From: a virus
Direction: 5' to 3' (one strand)
IMG/VR virus record: IMGVR_UViG_3300028790_000007
Coordinates: 1-55,735 of that record
Length of the DNA stretch: 55,735 nt
Positions 38,258 to 46,271 of this stretch are shown here, piece after piece. The notes under the pieces were generated by a model that had not been told where the DNA came from, did no database searches, and saw only the letters and a program-made list of their open reading frames with translations. A program made the position numbers and the translations under genes. Every line of letters begins with the position of its first letter. Positions within the stretch are counted from its first letter, which is position 1.

Positions 38258-39114
38258 TTCGCGTCCTCGCGGGTGATGCGGACGCCGCGGTACTGGCGCA
38301 GGCCGACGGAGCGCACCTGCCGGAGGACAGCGGCGTCGGCGTCGCGACCCAGCCCGGCGAGGCGCTTCCGCTCCGCCTCCAGCAGCTTGATGCCGGGCGT
38401 GTAGGTGCCGAGGCGGCGGAGCTTGTCGATAGCGTCCCGACACAGACTCACCGCCTCCTCGTTCGTCCAGACAGGAACCTCCGACGGCTCCTCCCCCGGC
38501 GCCAGCATCGCGGGCTCCGGCTTGCGGCCCTCGTCGGCCACCACCGTCTCCGCGATCCACGCCGCGAGTGTGTCCACGTCCCAGGTGGAGCCGCCCGGCT
38601 TCCAGTCGGGGGTGACAGCGATCCGCTGCCCGGTGCCGTCGGGCACGAACAGGGACCCGGCGGGCGCCTCTTCGTAGCCGGGCAGGCCCCCGTTGGCGGT
38701 CAGCGCCTCCTCCTCCAGGAGGGCGGTGCACTCCCTGGCGGCGGCGGTGAACGCCTGCGCCCACTGGGTCAGGACCTCCTGCGCAGCGGTGACCCGGCGC
38801 ACCAGCTCGAAAACATCTTCCGGCACGACGACCGTGCCTCGGGCCTTGCGGAACGCTGCGGCGGAGGCCCGCAGCTCCTCCACCAGCCGGTCACGGACGA
38901 CGGGCGCCAGGCGCCGCATGTCGTCTACCTCCAGCACGAACGATCCGAGGTCGATGCGGCCCAGGGGGACAGCGGGCAGGTTGGCGGCGTAGCGAGGGCA
39001 CTCCGGGTAGTGGCCGCCAACGGCGGTGCAGCCACGGCAGTCGGCGGTCATGAATTCGGGGTAGCGGCCCTCGGCGGCGTTCTGCTCGGCGGTGCGGGGG
39101 GTTGTCTCGGTCAT
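38254..39114 (-). CDS. hypothetical protein of the early region
   Basis: A 286-residue protein starting at ATG 39114 (ATGA overlap). CRGCTAVGGHYPECP near residue 26 is a possible zinc site. A long helical region follows (LVEELRASAAAFRKARGTVV). The C-terminal part is charged (KLLEAERKRLAGLGRDADAA). No family recognised. It lies between the DUF4192 gene and regulators. Confidence 0.6.
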   Translation of the reverse strand: MTETTPRTAEQNAAEGRYPEFMTADCRGCTAVGGHYPECPRYAANLPAVPLGRIDLGSFVLEVDDMRRLAPVVRDRLVEELRASAAAFRKARGTVVVPEDVFELVRRVTAAQEVLTQWAQAFTAAARECTALLEEEALTANGGLPGYEEAPAGSLFVPDGTGQRIAVTPDWKPGGSTWDVDTLAAWIAETVVADEGRKPEPAMLAPGEEPSEVPVWTNEEAVSLCRDAIDKLRRLGTYTPGIKLLEAERKRLAGLGRDADAAVLRQVRSVGLRQYRGVRITREDAK

Positions 39115-39542
39115 GGCGTGGATGGCTCCTCAATCAGGGTGTTGCCCTCCGGCGGACAGCAGGAGGGGTTGGTGCAGTCCAGCGAGCGCCAAGTGGTGCC
39201 GCTGGGGGTTCGGGACACGATCAGGGCGTCGTGCACGGTGAGGTCGTAGCGGACAGCAGCGGCCACCATCCACCGCAGCCAGGCAGACAGCTCCGGGCTG
39301 GTGGGGTGCGGCTCCCCGGTGTAGACGACGAGGGCGCAGCGGGTGGCCCCGTCCTCCCACAGGCGGGCGATGGCGTTGACGTGATCGGCGGGCCACAGGT
39401 CCGGGGGGAGGGCGACAGCGACGGCATGCGCGCGGTCCTCGTCGTTCCAGCCGAGCAGGATGGTTTCGGCGGTGACCGGCCTGCGGCCGAGGACCTGGGG
39501 CAGGGTGCGCAGCAGCTCCGCCGGACCTCGGAGCGGTGTCAC
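39111..39542 (-). CDS. DUF4192 family protein
   Basis: A 143-residue protein starting at GTG 39542 (GTGA overlap). It has the DUF4192 layout: ELLRTLPQVLGRRPVTAETI at the N terminus, ALVVYTGEP in the middle and the hallmark WRSLDCTNPSCCPPEGNTL at the end. The family is typical of actinobacteria and their phages, with unknown function. The protein is short compared with host members (about 350 residues), so it is a trimmed version. Confidence 0.8.
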   Translation of the reverse strand: MTPLRGPAELLRTLPQVLGRRPVTAETILLGWNDEDRAHAVAVALPPDLWPADHVNAIARLWEDGATRCALVVYTGEPHPTSPELSAWLRWMVAAAVRYDLTVHDALIVSRTPSGTTWRSLDCTNPSCCPPEGNTLIEEPSTP

Positions 39543-39799
39543 GGCAGGAGGTTGGCGAGGAGGGCGCCGTCACGCCAGGCGGCCCGGCGGGCGGCGAGGA
39601 CAGCCCGCTGACGGCGGGTGGCGGCCAGCCGCTGCTCGTACTCGATCTGCGAGGCGAGAGCGATCGGGCAGGACAGGGGGGCGCGTCCGCGGCAGCCGTA
39701 GTGGCCGCAGCCGAGACGGTCGGCGGGGCAGATACAGCCGGTGCGGCAGACGTGGCAGCCCACCGGGGGGGCGAGGGGGAGGAGCGGGCGGGTGGTCAT
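39539..39799 (-). CDS. Cys-rich small protein
   Basis: An 86-residue protein starting at ATG 39799. The start is fixed by the leader CCACGCCGAAGGAGACCC and promoter copy f. The first half has nine Cys/His residues (CHVCRTGCICPADRLGCGHYG), so it probably binds two metals. The second half is a basic helix. It is the first gene of the 39799-37491 unit. Confidence 0.65.
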   Translation of the reverse strand: MTTRPLLPLAPPVGCHVCRTGCICPADRLGCGHYGCRGRAPLSCPIALASQIEYEQRLAATRRQRAVLAARRAAWRDGALLANLLP

Positions 39800-39822
39800 G
39801 GGTCTCCTTCGGCGTGGGCGGG

Positions 39823-39852
39823 CTGTCCCCCCGATTATGCACGCACACTAGC
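39823..39852 (-). promoter_or_regulatory. repeated phage promoter, copy f
   Basis: Minus strand: CTAGTGTGCGTGCATAAT (-10 at 39839-39834), then GGGGGGACAG. It is a diverged copy without TAGACA; upstream GCTAGC repeats may be an operator. It drives the gene starting at 39799. Confidence 0.75.
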
Positions 39853-39889
39853 GCGGGAGCTAGCTTGCGGGGGGCCCAGCCTAGAACCG

Positions 39890-39925
39890 ACAGTGCCCCC
39901 CGCCTGTCTCGGCGGGGGGCACTGT
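39890..39925 (-). terminator. strong hairpin terminator
   Basis: A perfect 15-base stem (ACAGTGCCCCCCGCC / GGCGGGGGGCACTGT) with a 6-base loop, after the stop at 39941. Confidence 0.8.
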
Positions 39926-39940
39926 GTCCGGCGGGTCAGC

Positions 39941-40828
39941 TCACCAGTCGGCCTTCTTGGCGCAATCCGGGCCCAGGCCCGCGGACCGTGAGGTCTCATC
40001 AGTCAACTCCCGGCCGCACCGCCCGCAGCAGCCAATGAGCTGACCGTAGAGGGCGGCGGCCTCGCGGGGGTTGGCGGCGATCCAGCGCAGGGCGTCGGTG
40101 TCGGTGCCGCGGTAGGGGTGCTCGGAGGGCCCGGCCTGCGAGTAGACGCGACCCGTCCGGCTGACCCGCAGGAACATGGCCTGCGCGTCCTCCGGCTGAA
40201 AAGCGTAGCGGCCCTCGCGGATGCCGTGGGCGGAGGTGGCGGCGGTGGCGCGGGGGCGCTTAGACAGCACGTCGATGGCGAGGGAGGCGTCCGCGAAGGA
40301 CAGGGTGGCCGGGTCGATCAGGGCGTAGTCGGAGCCCTCGGGGGCGACGCGGGTGGCGAGGAGGTCCGTCAGGTAGCTGATCTGGCCCTCGGTGGCCTTG
40401 CGCTCCGGGCGGACGGCGGCGGTGCCCTCGCGGCGGGCCTTGTCGAGGGCCTTCTTGGCGCCGTCGATGATGAGGGAGGCGTGCGACTTGTCGCGGGGGG
40501 TCTGCAGCTCGTAGCCGAGGTCGCGGGCAAGGGAGGCGAGGAAGCGGATCTGCCCGTCGGTGGGGGCGTTGCGGTTGCCGCCGGTGCTGTTGCCGGAGCC
40601 GGTGCCGCGGAGCGCGGGCGCCTCGTCGGCGGTGGCGCGCTCGGTGGTGGTGCCGACCTCGGCGGCGGCGTCCTCGCAGGCGGCCAGGTAGGCGTCCAGG
40701 TAGATGTCGGTGGCCTGCTCTTCGACGGTGACACCGGGGTTGGCGCGGCGGAAGGCCTGCGCCTCCCGCATCCGGGCGAGGGACCAGGAGTCGGTGGTGA
40801 CGGTCCAGCGGGGGGTGGTGGCGTTCAT
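39941..40828 (-). CDS. DUF6011-type protein, MNAT start
   Basis: A 295-residue protein starting at ATG 40828 behind CCACGCCAAGGAG and promoter copy g. It has two similar helical segments (PTDGQIRFLASLARDLGY and ATEGQISYLTDLLATR), which look like an internal repeat. The C terminus is GCCGRCGRELTDETSRSAGL, then GPDCAKK, the DUF6011 zinc motif. The family is frequent in Streptomyces phages near replication genes. Its role is unknown, and its own strong promoter suggests early, abundant expression. Confidence 0.75.
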   Translation of the reverse strand: MNATTPRWTVTTDSWSLARMREAQAFRRANPGVTVEEQATDIYLDAYLAACEDAAAEVGTTTERATADEAPALRGTGSGNSTGGNRNAPTDGQIRFLASLARDLGYELQTPRDKSHASLIIDGAKKALDKARREGTAAVRPERKATEGQISYLTDLLATRVAPEGSDYALIDPATLSFADASLAIDVLSKRPRATAATSAHGIREGRYAFQPEDAQAMFLRVSRTGRVYSQAGPSEHPYRGTDTDALRWIAANPREAAALYGQLIGCCGRCGRELTDETSRSAGLGPDCAKKADW

Positions 40829-40854
40829 GGTGTGCTCCTTGGCGTGGAGGGGGC

Positions 40855-40896
40855 CTGTCCCCCGTATTATGCACACACCTAACCCTGTTGTGTCTA
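40855..40896 (-). promoter_or_regulatory. repeated phage promoter, copy g
   Basis: Minus strand: TAGACA (40896-40891), a 19-base spacer, TGTGTGCATAAT (-10 at 40871-40866), then GGGGGACAG. Confidence 0.85.
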
Positions 40897-40925
40897 TCCG
40901 GCGCGCCGCGCGTCGTCCCCCGAGC

Positions 40926-40970
40926 GAGTGATGGCCCGGCTCCCAGGGAAGGAGAGCCGGGCCATCACTC
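40926..40970 (-). terminator. strong hairpin after ssb
   Basis: A perfect 17-base stem (GAGTGATGGCCCGGCTC / GAGCCGGGCCATCACTC) with an 11-base loop between the ssb stop (40983) and promoter copy g. It isolates the two transcripts. Confidence 0.85.
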
Positions 40971-40982
40971 AGTGTGCATGCG

Positions 40983-41441
40983 TCAGAACGGAGGCTCCTC
41001 CGAGGCGGCACCCGCCATGGACGACCCCCACGGGTCATCCAGTCCGCCGGACCGCTGCGCCGGGGCGGAGTCCCGGCGGGCGGCGCGCATAACCTTGGCA
41101 TCCGCGAACTTCAAGGACGGGCCGACCTCCTCCACGTCCAGCTCCACGACGGTGCGCTTCTCCCCTTCCTTCGTCTCATAGGAGCGCTGCTTGAGGCGGC
41201 CCTGGACGATGACCCGGCTGCCCTTCGTCAGGGACTCCGCGACGTGCTCGGCGGCGTCCCGCCACACACTGCACCGGAGGAACAGGGCGTCCCCGTCCCG
41301 CCACTCCTGGCTCTGCTTGTCGAACGTGCGGGGGGTGCTCGCGACGGTGAAGTTGGCGACGGCCGCCCCGGACGGGGTGAAGCGCAGCTCAGGGTCGGCG
41401 GTCAGATTTCCGACGACGCAAATCGTTGTCTCGCCTGCCAT
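40983..41441 (-). CDS. ssb: single-stranded DNA-binding protein
   Basis: A 152-residue protein. It has the typical SSB OB-fold start ([20 protein letters not shown], then VANFTVAST) and the [23 protein letters not shown] region. It ends in the SSB-type tail ...SEEPPF that recruits partner proteins. It covers single-stranded DNA in replication and recombination and probably works with the ERF protein encoded upstream in the same operon. The start is ATG 41441 behind AAGGAGCCTGAC. Confidence 0.92.
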   Translation of the reverse strand: MAGETTICVVGNLTADPELRFTPSGAAVANFTVASTPRTFDKQSQEWRDGDALFLRCSVWRDAAEHVAESLTKGSRVIVQGRLKQRSYETKEGEKRTVVELDVEEVGPSLKFADAKVMRAARRDSAPAQRSGGLDDPWGSSMAGAASEEPPF

Positions 41442-41442
41442 G

Positions 41443-41880
41443 TCAGGCTCCTTTTCGGTCGGTGGTGCCGGGGTGGGTGCGCGGGCGGCGTGTCCGCCCG
41501 GCCGCCGGGCGGGGAGGCCCGGTGGATCGGTTGCCCCGCGCCCACAGGGCACGGGCGCGGGGGTCGGCCGGTGGCTCCTCGCGGAGCTGTCCGGCGTCGC
41601 GGAGGGCGGCGCGTAGCCGCTCCATGTGCGGGAGGGTGCCGTTGATGGCTTCCGCCATCTGCCGCATGACGGCCTGGAAGGAGTCGCGGACGGCGCGCCA
41701 GCGGGCGAGGGAGGCCGCCAGCGGCTCTCCGGTGTAGAGCGACCACTGCCGGGCGAGGGGGAACAGCTCCGGCTCGGAGGCCCGTAGCCGCTCCGCCTCC
41801 GCGGCCGCGTGGAGGGCGACAGCGGAGACGGACGGCGGTGCCGCGTGGCAGGGACAGGCGAGGTCGGCGCAGGTCCTCAT
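41443..41880 (-). CDS. hypothetical helical protein
   Basis: A 145-residue protein starting at ATG 41880 (ATGA overlap). [15 protein letters not shown] at the start has three Cys and a His. A long helical centre ([20 protein letters not shown]) and a basic, disordered C terminus follow. It lies between ERF-linked genes and ssb, so a recombination accessory role is possible. No family recognised. Confidence 0.6.
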   Translation of the reverse strand: MRTCADLACPCHAAPPSVSAVALHAAAEAERLRASEPELFPLARQWSLYTGEPLAASLARWRAVRDSFQAVMRQMAEAINGTLPHMERLRAALRDAGQLREEPPADPRARALWARGNRSTGPPRPAAGRTRRPRTHPGTTDRKGA

Positions 41881-42098
41881 CCGCCACCCACCTCGGGGAG
41901 GGGGCGGACGCGGGGGTCGTGGCGGCTGCCCGCCTTGACGAGGGTGTGCGTGATCGTGACGACCTCCGCGGCCGCCAGGTCGGAGTAGCGGTCCGCGGAG
42001 GACAGCTCCCGCTGGACGACGAGCCAGCGGGAGCCGTCCGGCATGGTCAGCTCCCCGACGAGGGGGGCGGTGGATTCGCCCCATAGGTCGGCGATCAC
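41877..42098 (-). CDS. small hypothetical protein
   Basis: A 73-residue beta-rich protein starting at GTG 42098 (GTGA overlap): LVGELTMPDGSRWLVVQREL, then AAAEVVTITHTLV. No family recognised. It is part of the ERF-ssb operon. Confidence 0.55.
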   Translation of the reverse strand: MIADLWGESTAPLVGELTMPDGSRWLVVQRELSSADRYSDLAAAEVVTITHTLVKAGSRHDPRVRPLPEVGGG

Positions 42099-42724
42099 CC
42101 GAAGCCACCGCCCCCCCGCATGGCCTCGCGGATGGAGGACAGGACGGACTGGAGGACGTTGGCCTTGGTGCGGAGGTTATGCAGCCCCTCTTTCGCTGTC
42201 CGGCACGTCATCTCCAATAATTGCCATTCTTCGTACTCGTCGCGGCAGGCCAGCAGGGCGTCGTCCTCCCGTTCGCCGACGGTGCGCCGCTCCGAGGTGA
42301 AGCGGGCGCGGGCGAAGTCCAGCTCGTAGCGGACCTTGGCGGCGGAGCGGGCCTCCTCCTTTGTGGTGAGGAACCCGGCGCCGCGTTCGATCCGGTCGAG
42401 GGTGTCCACCAGTTCCAGCTCCACCTCCTCCGGGGTGTACGGGCGGGAGGAGGCCGGGTTGGTCGGGTCCCAGGTGACGTGCCGGAGGCCGCCGACGGAA
42501 CGCTCATCGCCCTCCCGCTGGGTGGGGTCGGTGGTGCCCGGCCGGTCCTTCGGGACGATGGCCTGGTGGGCGGCGGCGGGGACCTCCTCCCCGCAGGCGG
42601 TGCACACCTGGACGCGGCCGCCCACCACCTCCGCGAGGCGCCGGGCTCCGGCCGGGTGCGGGCAGCCGCTGTCCTCCTCCTCGGGCGGGGACACCTCGGC
42701 GCCCGTCTCGTCGATGACGGTCAC
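42095..42724 (-). CDS. recombination-operon hypothetical protein
   Basis: A 209-residue protein starting at GTG 42724 (GTGA overlap with the ERF gene). An N-terminal zinc-like part (CPHPAGARRL ... VCTACGEEVP) is followed by a long helical C terminus (GHITT-type charged helix, SERRTVGEREDDALLACRDE). It is directly downstream of the annealing protein and may be a partner for it, but no exonuclease motif is visible. Confidence 0.6.
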   Translation of the reverse strand: MTVIDETGAEVSPPEEEDSGCPHPAGARRLAEVVGGRVQVCTACGEEVPAAAHQAIVPKDRPGTTDPTQREGDERSVGGLRHVTWDPTNPASSRPYTPEEVELELVDTLDRIERGAGFLTTKEEARSAAKVRYELDFARARFTSERRTVGEREDDALLACRDEYEEWQLLEMTCRTAKEGLHNLRTKANVLQSVLSSIREAMRGGGGFG

Positions 42725-43533
42725 GCGGGCTCACCCCCGGCCTGGCCCTCCAGGGCGGCGCGGCGCTGGTCGAACAGCACGGACAGCGGAACCACGGAGC
42801 CGTCCTCCAGGGGCACGGGGACGGTGAGCAGTTCCAGGGCGCGGCGGCGCACCCCGGCGAGGGCGTCCACACCCGTGCAGCCGTCAGCGGCCTGCGCGGC
42901 GGTGATGGCGCGGGTGACCTCCTCCGCGGTGAACGGGCGGGCGGCCTCGTTGGTGGCGTCGGCCTCGTCGTCCGCGGACTGCTCGGTGGGAATGGTGAAC
43001 GCCTGGAACACGAGGGTCTTGTAGGACTGGCTGTGCGCCTTCTGGGTGGCTTTATCGCCGGAGTCGGCACCCTCCCCCCACGCGGCGGCGGGCAGGGTGG
43101 AGCCGTCCGGGCCCATGAATGTGTAGCCGACGAGGAGTCGGGCCACGTTGAGGGTGCCGCCCTTGGCGGTGGCCCGGGTTTCCCACTGCTCCCGGACCAC
43201 CTGACCGGGCACGATCACCAGACCCACGTCACCCAGGATGGGGTGGAGGGCGGCGAGGGCCTGATCTATGCCGCGGAAGCGGTAGCCCTCCGTGGATCGG
43301 CCCGTCTTCTCGATGGCGCCGATGCGGCGGGTCACCTCTGCGATGGCCTCGCCGACGGACAGGGGGAACTCCTGGCCGAAGAAGCCGATGCGGCGGGAAG
43401 TGTGCGGTTCCTCCGGCGCGGGCTCCGGCGCCGGGGCGGGCGGGGCTGTCGGCGGGACCTCCTCGATGGGAACGGGGGCGGGCTCCCCGGCGGGGGAGGG
43501 ATCGGTCTTGGTGTTGGTGCGTTGGCCAGGCAT
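42721..43533 (-). CDS. ERF-family single-strand annealing protein
   Basis: A 270-residue protein. A Pro/Ala-rich N terminus of about 45 residues precedes the ERF core: GEAIAEVTRRIGAIEKTGRS, then YRFRGIDQALAALHPIL, LVIVPGQV, YTFMGPDGSTLPAAAWGEGA and DSGDKATQKAHSQSYKTLVF. This order is diagnostic of ERF. It anneals complementary strands for phage recombination and for circularising or concatemerising DNA. The C-terminal 80 residues are a separate helical domain. ATG 43533 overlaps the previous TGA (TGATG). Confidence 0.88.
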   Translation of the reverse strand: MPGQRTNTKTDPSPAGEPAPVPIEEVPPTAPPAPAPEPAPEEPHTSRRIGFFGQEFPLSVGEAIAEVTRRIGAIEKTGRSTEGYRFRGIDQALAALHPILGDVGLVIVPGQVVREQWETRATAKGGTLNVARLLVGYTFMGPDGSTLPAAAWGEGADSGDKATQKAHSQSYKTLVFQAFTIPTEQSADDEADATNEAARPFTAEEVTRAITAAQAADGCTGVDALAGVRRRALELLTVPVPLEDGSVVPLSVLFDQRRAALEGQAGGEPA

Positions 43534-43781
43534 CAGTGGCTCCTACGGTGGGAGTCGGCGTTCGGGCAGGTGGCGAAGTGCGAGGTGTAGCGGGTGGAGC
43601 TGGGGTCGCGCTCCGAGGAGACGACGGCCAGCGGGGAGTCGTAGGACTCCAGCGGGGGGACGAGGGTGACGTTGCCGTCCGGTGTCGGCTCCGCGTCCAC
43701 CGGCATGCGCTTCCCGGCGGGGGTGCGGGCCCAGATGATCGGCGCCGGACAGCTCCCGCAGGTTGTGGTCCGGTAAGGCAC
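43533..43781 (-). CDS. zinc-ribbon small protein
   Basis: An 82-residue protein starting at GTG 43781. TTCGSCPAPIIWARTPAGKR resembles the N-terminal Cys/His motif of small actinophage proteins, and HFATCPNADSHRRSH at the end completes a Cys/His set. It is coupled to the ERF gene (TGATG). The function is unknown. Confidence 0.6.
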   Translation of the reverse strand: MPYRTTTCGSCPAPIIWARTPAGKRMPVDAEPTPDGNVTLVPPLESYDSPLAVVSSERDPSSTRYTSHFATCPNADSHRRSH

Positions 43782-43783
43782 CG

Positions 43784-44005
43784 TCAGTCCTCCGGCGGGG
43801 TGGCGGCGTAGGCGTCCAGCTTGCCCGCGGCGTAGGCGGCCATGAGGGAGCGCAGCACGTCGGTGTAGTCACCGTGGTCCTTGCGGGCGGCCCGCTCCTC
43901 CCCCTTGCGGCGGTGCTCGGCGTTGACGTACAGACCCCAGCGGGCCCGGTTCTTGATCTTCGGGGGGCGTCCGGCGGGGCGCTTCGCGACGGGTGGTGCG
44001 GTCAT
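43784..44005 (-). CDS. ribbon-helix-helix-like DNA-binding protein
   Basis: A 73-residue basic protein starting at ATG 44005. The start is fixed by CCACGCCGAGGAGGACACC and promoter copy h. KRPAGRPPKIKNRARWGLYV, then NAEHRRKGEERAARK and VLRSLMAAYAAG, suggest an RHH (CopG/Arc-like) or AT-hook-like DNA binder. As the first gene of the recombination operon, it could autoregulate the shared divergent promoter region with the HNH gene. Confidence 0.6.
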   Translation of the reverse strand: MTAPPVAKRPAGRPPKIKNRARWGLYVNAEHRRKGEERAARKDHGDYTDVLRSLMAAYAAGKLDAYAATPPED

Positions 44006-44029
44006 GGTGTCCTCCTCGGCGTGGTACAA

Positions 44030-44068
44030 CTGTCCCCCCGATTATGCACGATAGGAACCGAGGGGGAC
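44030..44068. promoter_or_regulatory. divergent promoter region, copy h
   Basis: Minus strand: CGTGCATAAT (-10 at 44046-44041), then GGGGGGACAG, drives the 44005 gene. On the plus strand a GATAGG box is followed by GGGGGACAG (44060-44068) before the HNH gene. CTGTCCCCC and GGGGGACAG flank the region as inverted repeats. Confidence 0.65.
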
Positions 44069-44078
44069 AGCGTTGGGG

Positions 44079-44459
44079 ATGCGCGAGTTGCGGCGGGCCG
44101 CGTGGCAGCGGGAGGACGGTCGGTGCGCGATCACCGGGGCTCTCCTCGGCGAGGTGGACGGCGACCTGTGGCAGCTCCACCACCGGCGGCCGGGCGGCAT
44201 GGGAGGCACCCGACGACCCGATCAGGACAGCCTGCCGAACGTGATCGCGTTGCTGGCGCGGGTCCACAACTTCGGGGCGCCCGGCCTGATCATCGACGGC
44301 GAGGACGGTCGCTCCGTCCACGGCGACCCCGCATGGTCCGGGCCGCGCGGCTACCTGCTGTCCCCGAGTGAGCCTGATCCGGGGGCGGTGCCGCTGCTGC
44401 TGCGCGGGCGGCGGTGGGTGTTCCTCACCCCGGAGGGCGGCTACGAGCCGGTCACCTGA
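44079..44459 (+). CDS. HNH endonuclease
   Basis: A 126-residue protein. GRCAITG (residues 14-20), LHHRRPGGMGGT (33-44), N54 and HN (63-64) follow the HNH layout, with HH34-35 as metal/catalytic residues. It may nick DNA in packaging or act as a free homing nuclease. The start is ATG 44079; TTG 44073 is possible. The gene is on the plus strand, divergent from the recombination operon, and its stop is one base from the stop of the last tail gene. Confidence 0.8.
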   Translation: MRELRRAAWQREDGRCAITGALLGEVDGDLWQLHHRRPGGMGGTRRPDQDSLPNVIALLARVHNFGAPGLIIDGEDGRSVHGDPAWSGPRGYLLSPSEPDPGAVPLLLRGRRWVFLTPEGGYEPVT

Positions 44460-44460
44460 C

Positions 44461-45000
44461 TCAGTACGGCATGGCGGACAGCCGCCGGTTGGTGATGCCC
44501 CCATAGGGGGCGACAGCGGTGGACGAGTAGGTGAGGGCGTAGCGGGCGGCGACGGTGTACCAGCCGGGGGCGAGGCCGGTGTGCAGGCCGAAGGTGGAGG
44601 CGGCGCCGCGGGCGTCCTGGCCGGTGCCGGAGTGCTGCACCTCGTAGGAGCGGTCGTAGGCGGGGGCGACGACCTGCGCGGCGGTCAGCGACAGGGCGGC
44701 GGTGGCGGCGGGGCCGAGGACGGCGTACGAGGTGTACACGGAGCACTTGTTGCCGGAGGCGACCTGGGAGGCGGCCACGTCCACGCGGAGGCGGCCGGAG
44801 GCGACGTACAGGGAGACGAGGGGGGTGCCGGACACCCAGCCGACGCTGCCGACGGTGCTCGGCGTCCCCCACAGCTCCACCAGCGCCAGGTCGACGGCGG
44901 TGATCTGACCGAACGGGTTGGCGGTGCGCAGGGCCCGCAGCCCGGTCTCCAGCTCGCCGAGGCGCGCCTCCAGGGTGTCGTCCAGGGTTTGCGCCATCAC
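44461..45000 (-). CDS. tail-associated protein, last of tail operon
   Basis: A 179-residue protein starting at GTG 45000 (ATG 44997 is equally possible, TGATG). A helical start (LEARLGELETGLRALRTANP) is followed by beta-rich sequence (GTPLVSLYVASGRLRVDVAA; GWYTVAARYALTYSSTAVAP). A short coiled coil plus a beta domain suits a trimeric tail-tip or fibre protein. It is the last gene of the tail operon. Confidence 0.6.
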   Translation of the reverse strand: MMAQTLDDTLEARLGELETGLRALRTANPFGQITAVDLALVELWGTPSTVGSVGWVSGTPLVSLYVASGRLRVDVAASQVASGNKCSVYTSYAVLGPAATAALSLTAAQVVAPAYDRSYEVQHSGTGQDARGAASTFGLHTGLAPGWYTVAARYALTYSSTAVAPYGGITNRRLSAMPY

Positions 45001-46271
45001 GTCACCGAACCCTGAATGTCGAGGGTGACCTGCTCGGTGGTGTCCTGCTCCGGGGGGGAGATGGATCGGCCGACGATCTGCCCGATGATCTGGGTGGTCT
45101 GCCCGGTGGTGGTCTCCCCGATGCGCAGGGTGGCGTCGTCGCCCACGTCGTACATGAACACGGTGGGGGCGAGGTCGCCGCGGACCTTGATGCCGGACAC
45201 CTTCGTCTCGGAGGAGAGCTGCGCGAGGAGGGCGCCGCGGGCGTGACCGGTGACGGAGTCCTGGGTGCGGAGATCCTGAGTGGAGGAGCCCAGCGACGCC
45301 TCGTAGACGGGATACCCGGCGGCGCTCTCGTCGCGGGTGGTGGTGGAGGAATCCACGACAGCGCGGAGCTGGTTGGGGCCGGTGCCCTCCCCGAGGGCGG
45401 TCACCCGGTTGTGGACGCCCCCACCGTCCTCGGCGATCGTCAGGTCATCGACGTAGCCCCAGCGGGACCGCATGTCGGCGCGTTCGGTGGACCAGCGCAG
45501 GTCGGCGGGCGCGGTCCGGCCCAGCCGCGGGTAGCCCATGTCGAGGCGGACACGGAGGGTGGTGAGGTCTCCGGGGGTGCCCCACTCGGGGACGAGCCGC
45601 CAGTCGAATCCGGCGCCGGAGCGGGACAGCTCCAGGCAGTTCTCCAGGACCGGTTTGAGGTCGGCGGCGAGGTAGGTGCGGTCGGCGACGACACCGGACG
45701 TGTTCCACGGCGGCGAGGGGAGGGCGCCCGCGAGGGCGTAGTCCAGCCCGGCGGTGTGCGGGCTCATCGACGGGTACAGGCCGGTGGAGGTGGGCTGCAT
45801 GAAACCCTCGGAGACGAGCCACCGCATGATCAGGAACTTGTCGGCGGCGGCCCAGGTGGAGTCGCCGGACAGCCGCCGTTGCAGGTAGGACTCCCAGGAC
45901 ACGGCGGTCAGCTTCATGGTGCGGGCGGCGTGCTGCCGGGCGCGGCCCATGATGACGCCTCCCCACATGATGCGGGTGTCGATGACGGTGCGGGTGGCGG
46001 GGTCCCGTTCCTGCCGTTCCGCCCACAGGCAGGAGCGGCGGGGGACGGTGGAGCCGAACGGGTCTCGGCGGCGGACGGCCTCGGAGGCGAGGGGGACGGT
46101 GCCGGAGGCGGAGGAGGCGCCGGACAGCACCGTATCGAACGTGGTGTCGGTCATCGGCAGGGTGGCGAGGAGACGGCCGGAGCGGAAGTCGGTGAAGTGG
46201 TAGCGCCAGCGCACCAGCCGGGGGTCGGCGCGTGCCAGCAGCCCGGCCGGTGCGGTCAGCAGCGAGGTCAC
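44997..46271 (-). CDS. minor tail protein (tail-tip, Gp37-like)
   Basis: A 424-residue protein starting at GTG 46271 (GTGA overlap with the endolysin). It resembles actinophage tail proteins of the ReqiPepy6 Gp37-like type: RYHFTDFRSGRLLATLPM, then SWESYLQRR and a C-terminal beta region with GDDATLRIGE. It probably belongs to the baseplate hub. Assignment is by pattern and synteny. Confidence 0.65.
   Translation of the reverse strand: MTSLLTAPAGLLARADPRLVRWRYHFTDFRSGRLLATLPMTDTTFDTVLSGASSASGTVPLASEAVRRRDPFGSTVPRRSCLWAERQERDPATRTVIDTRIMWGGVIMGRARQHAARTMKLTAVSWESYLQRRLSGDSTWAAADKFLIMRWLVSEGFMQPTSTGLYPSMSPHTAGLDYALAGALPSPPWNTSGVVADRTYLAADLKPVLENCLELSRSGAGFDWRLVPEWGTPGDLTTLRVRLDMGYPRLGRTAPADLRWSTERADMRSRWGYVDDLTIAEDGGGVHNRVTALGEGTGPNQLRAVVDSSTTTRDESAAGYPVYEASLGSSTQDLRTQDSVTGHARGALLAQLSSETKVSGIKVRGDLAPTVFMYDVGDDATLRIGETTTGQTTQIIGQIVGRSISPPEQDTTEQVTLDIQGSVT

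Noticed and set aside
39941-41101. N-terminal extension of the DUF6011 gene up to 41101
   Set aside because: The extension crosses promoter copy g and the ssb terminator. The leader element and ribosome site fix the start at 40828.
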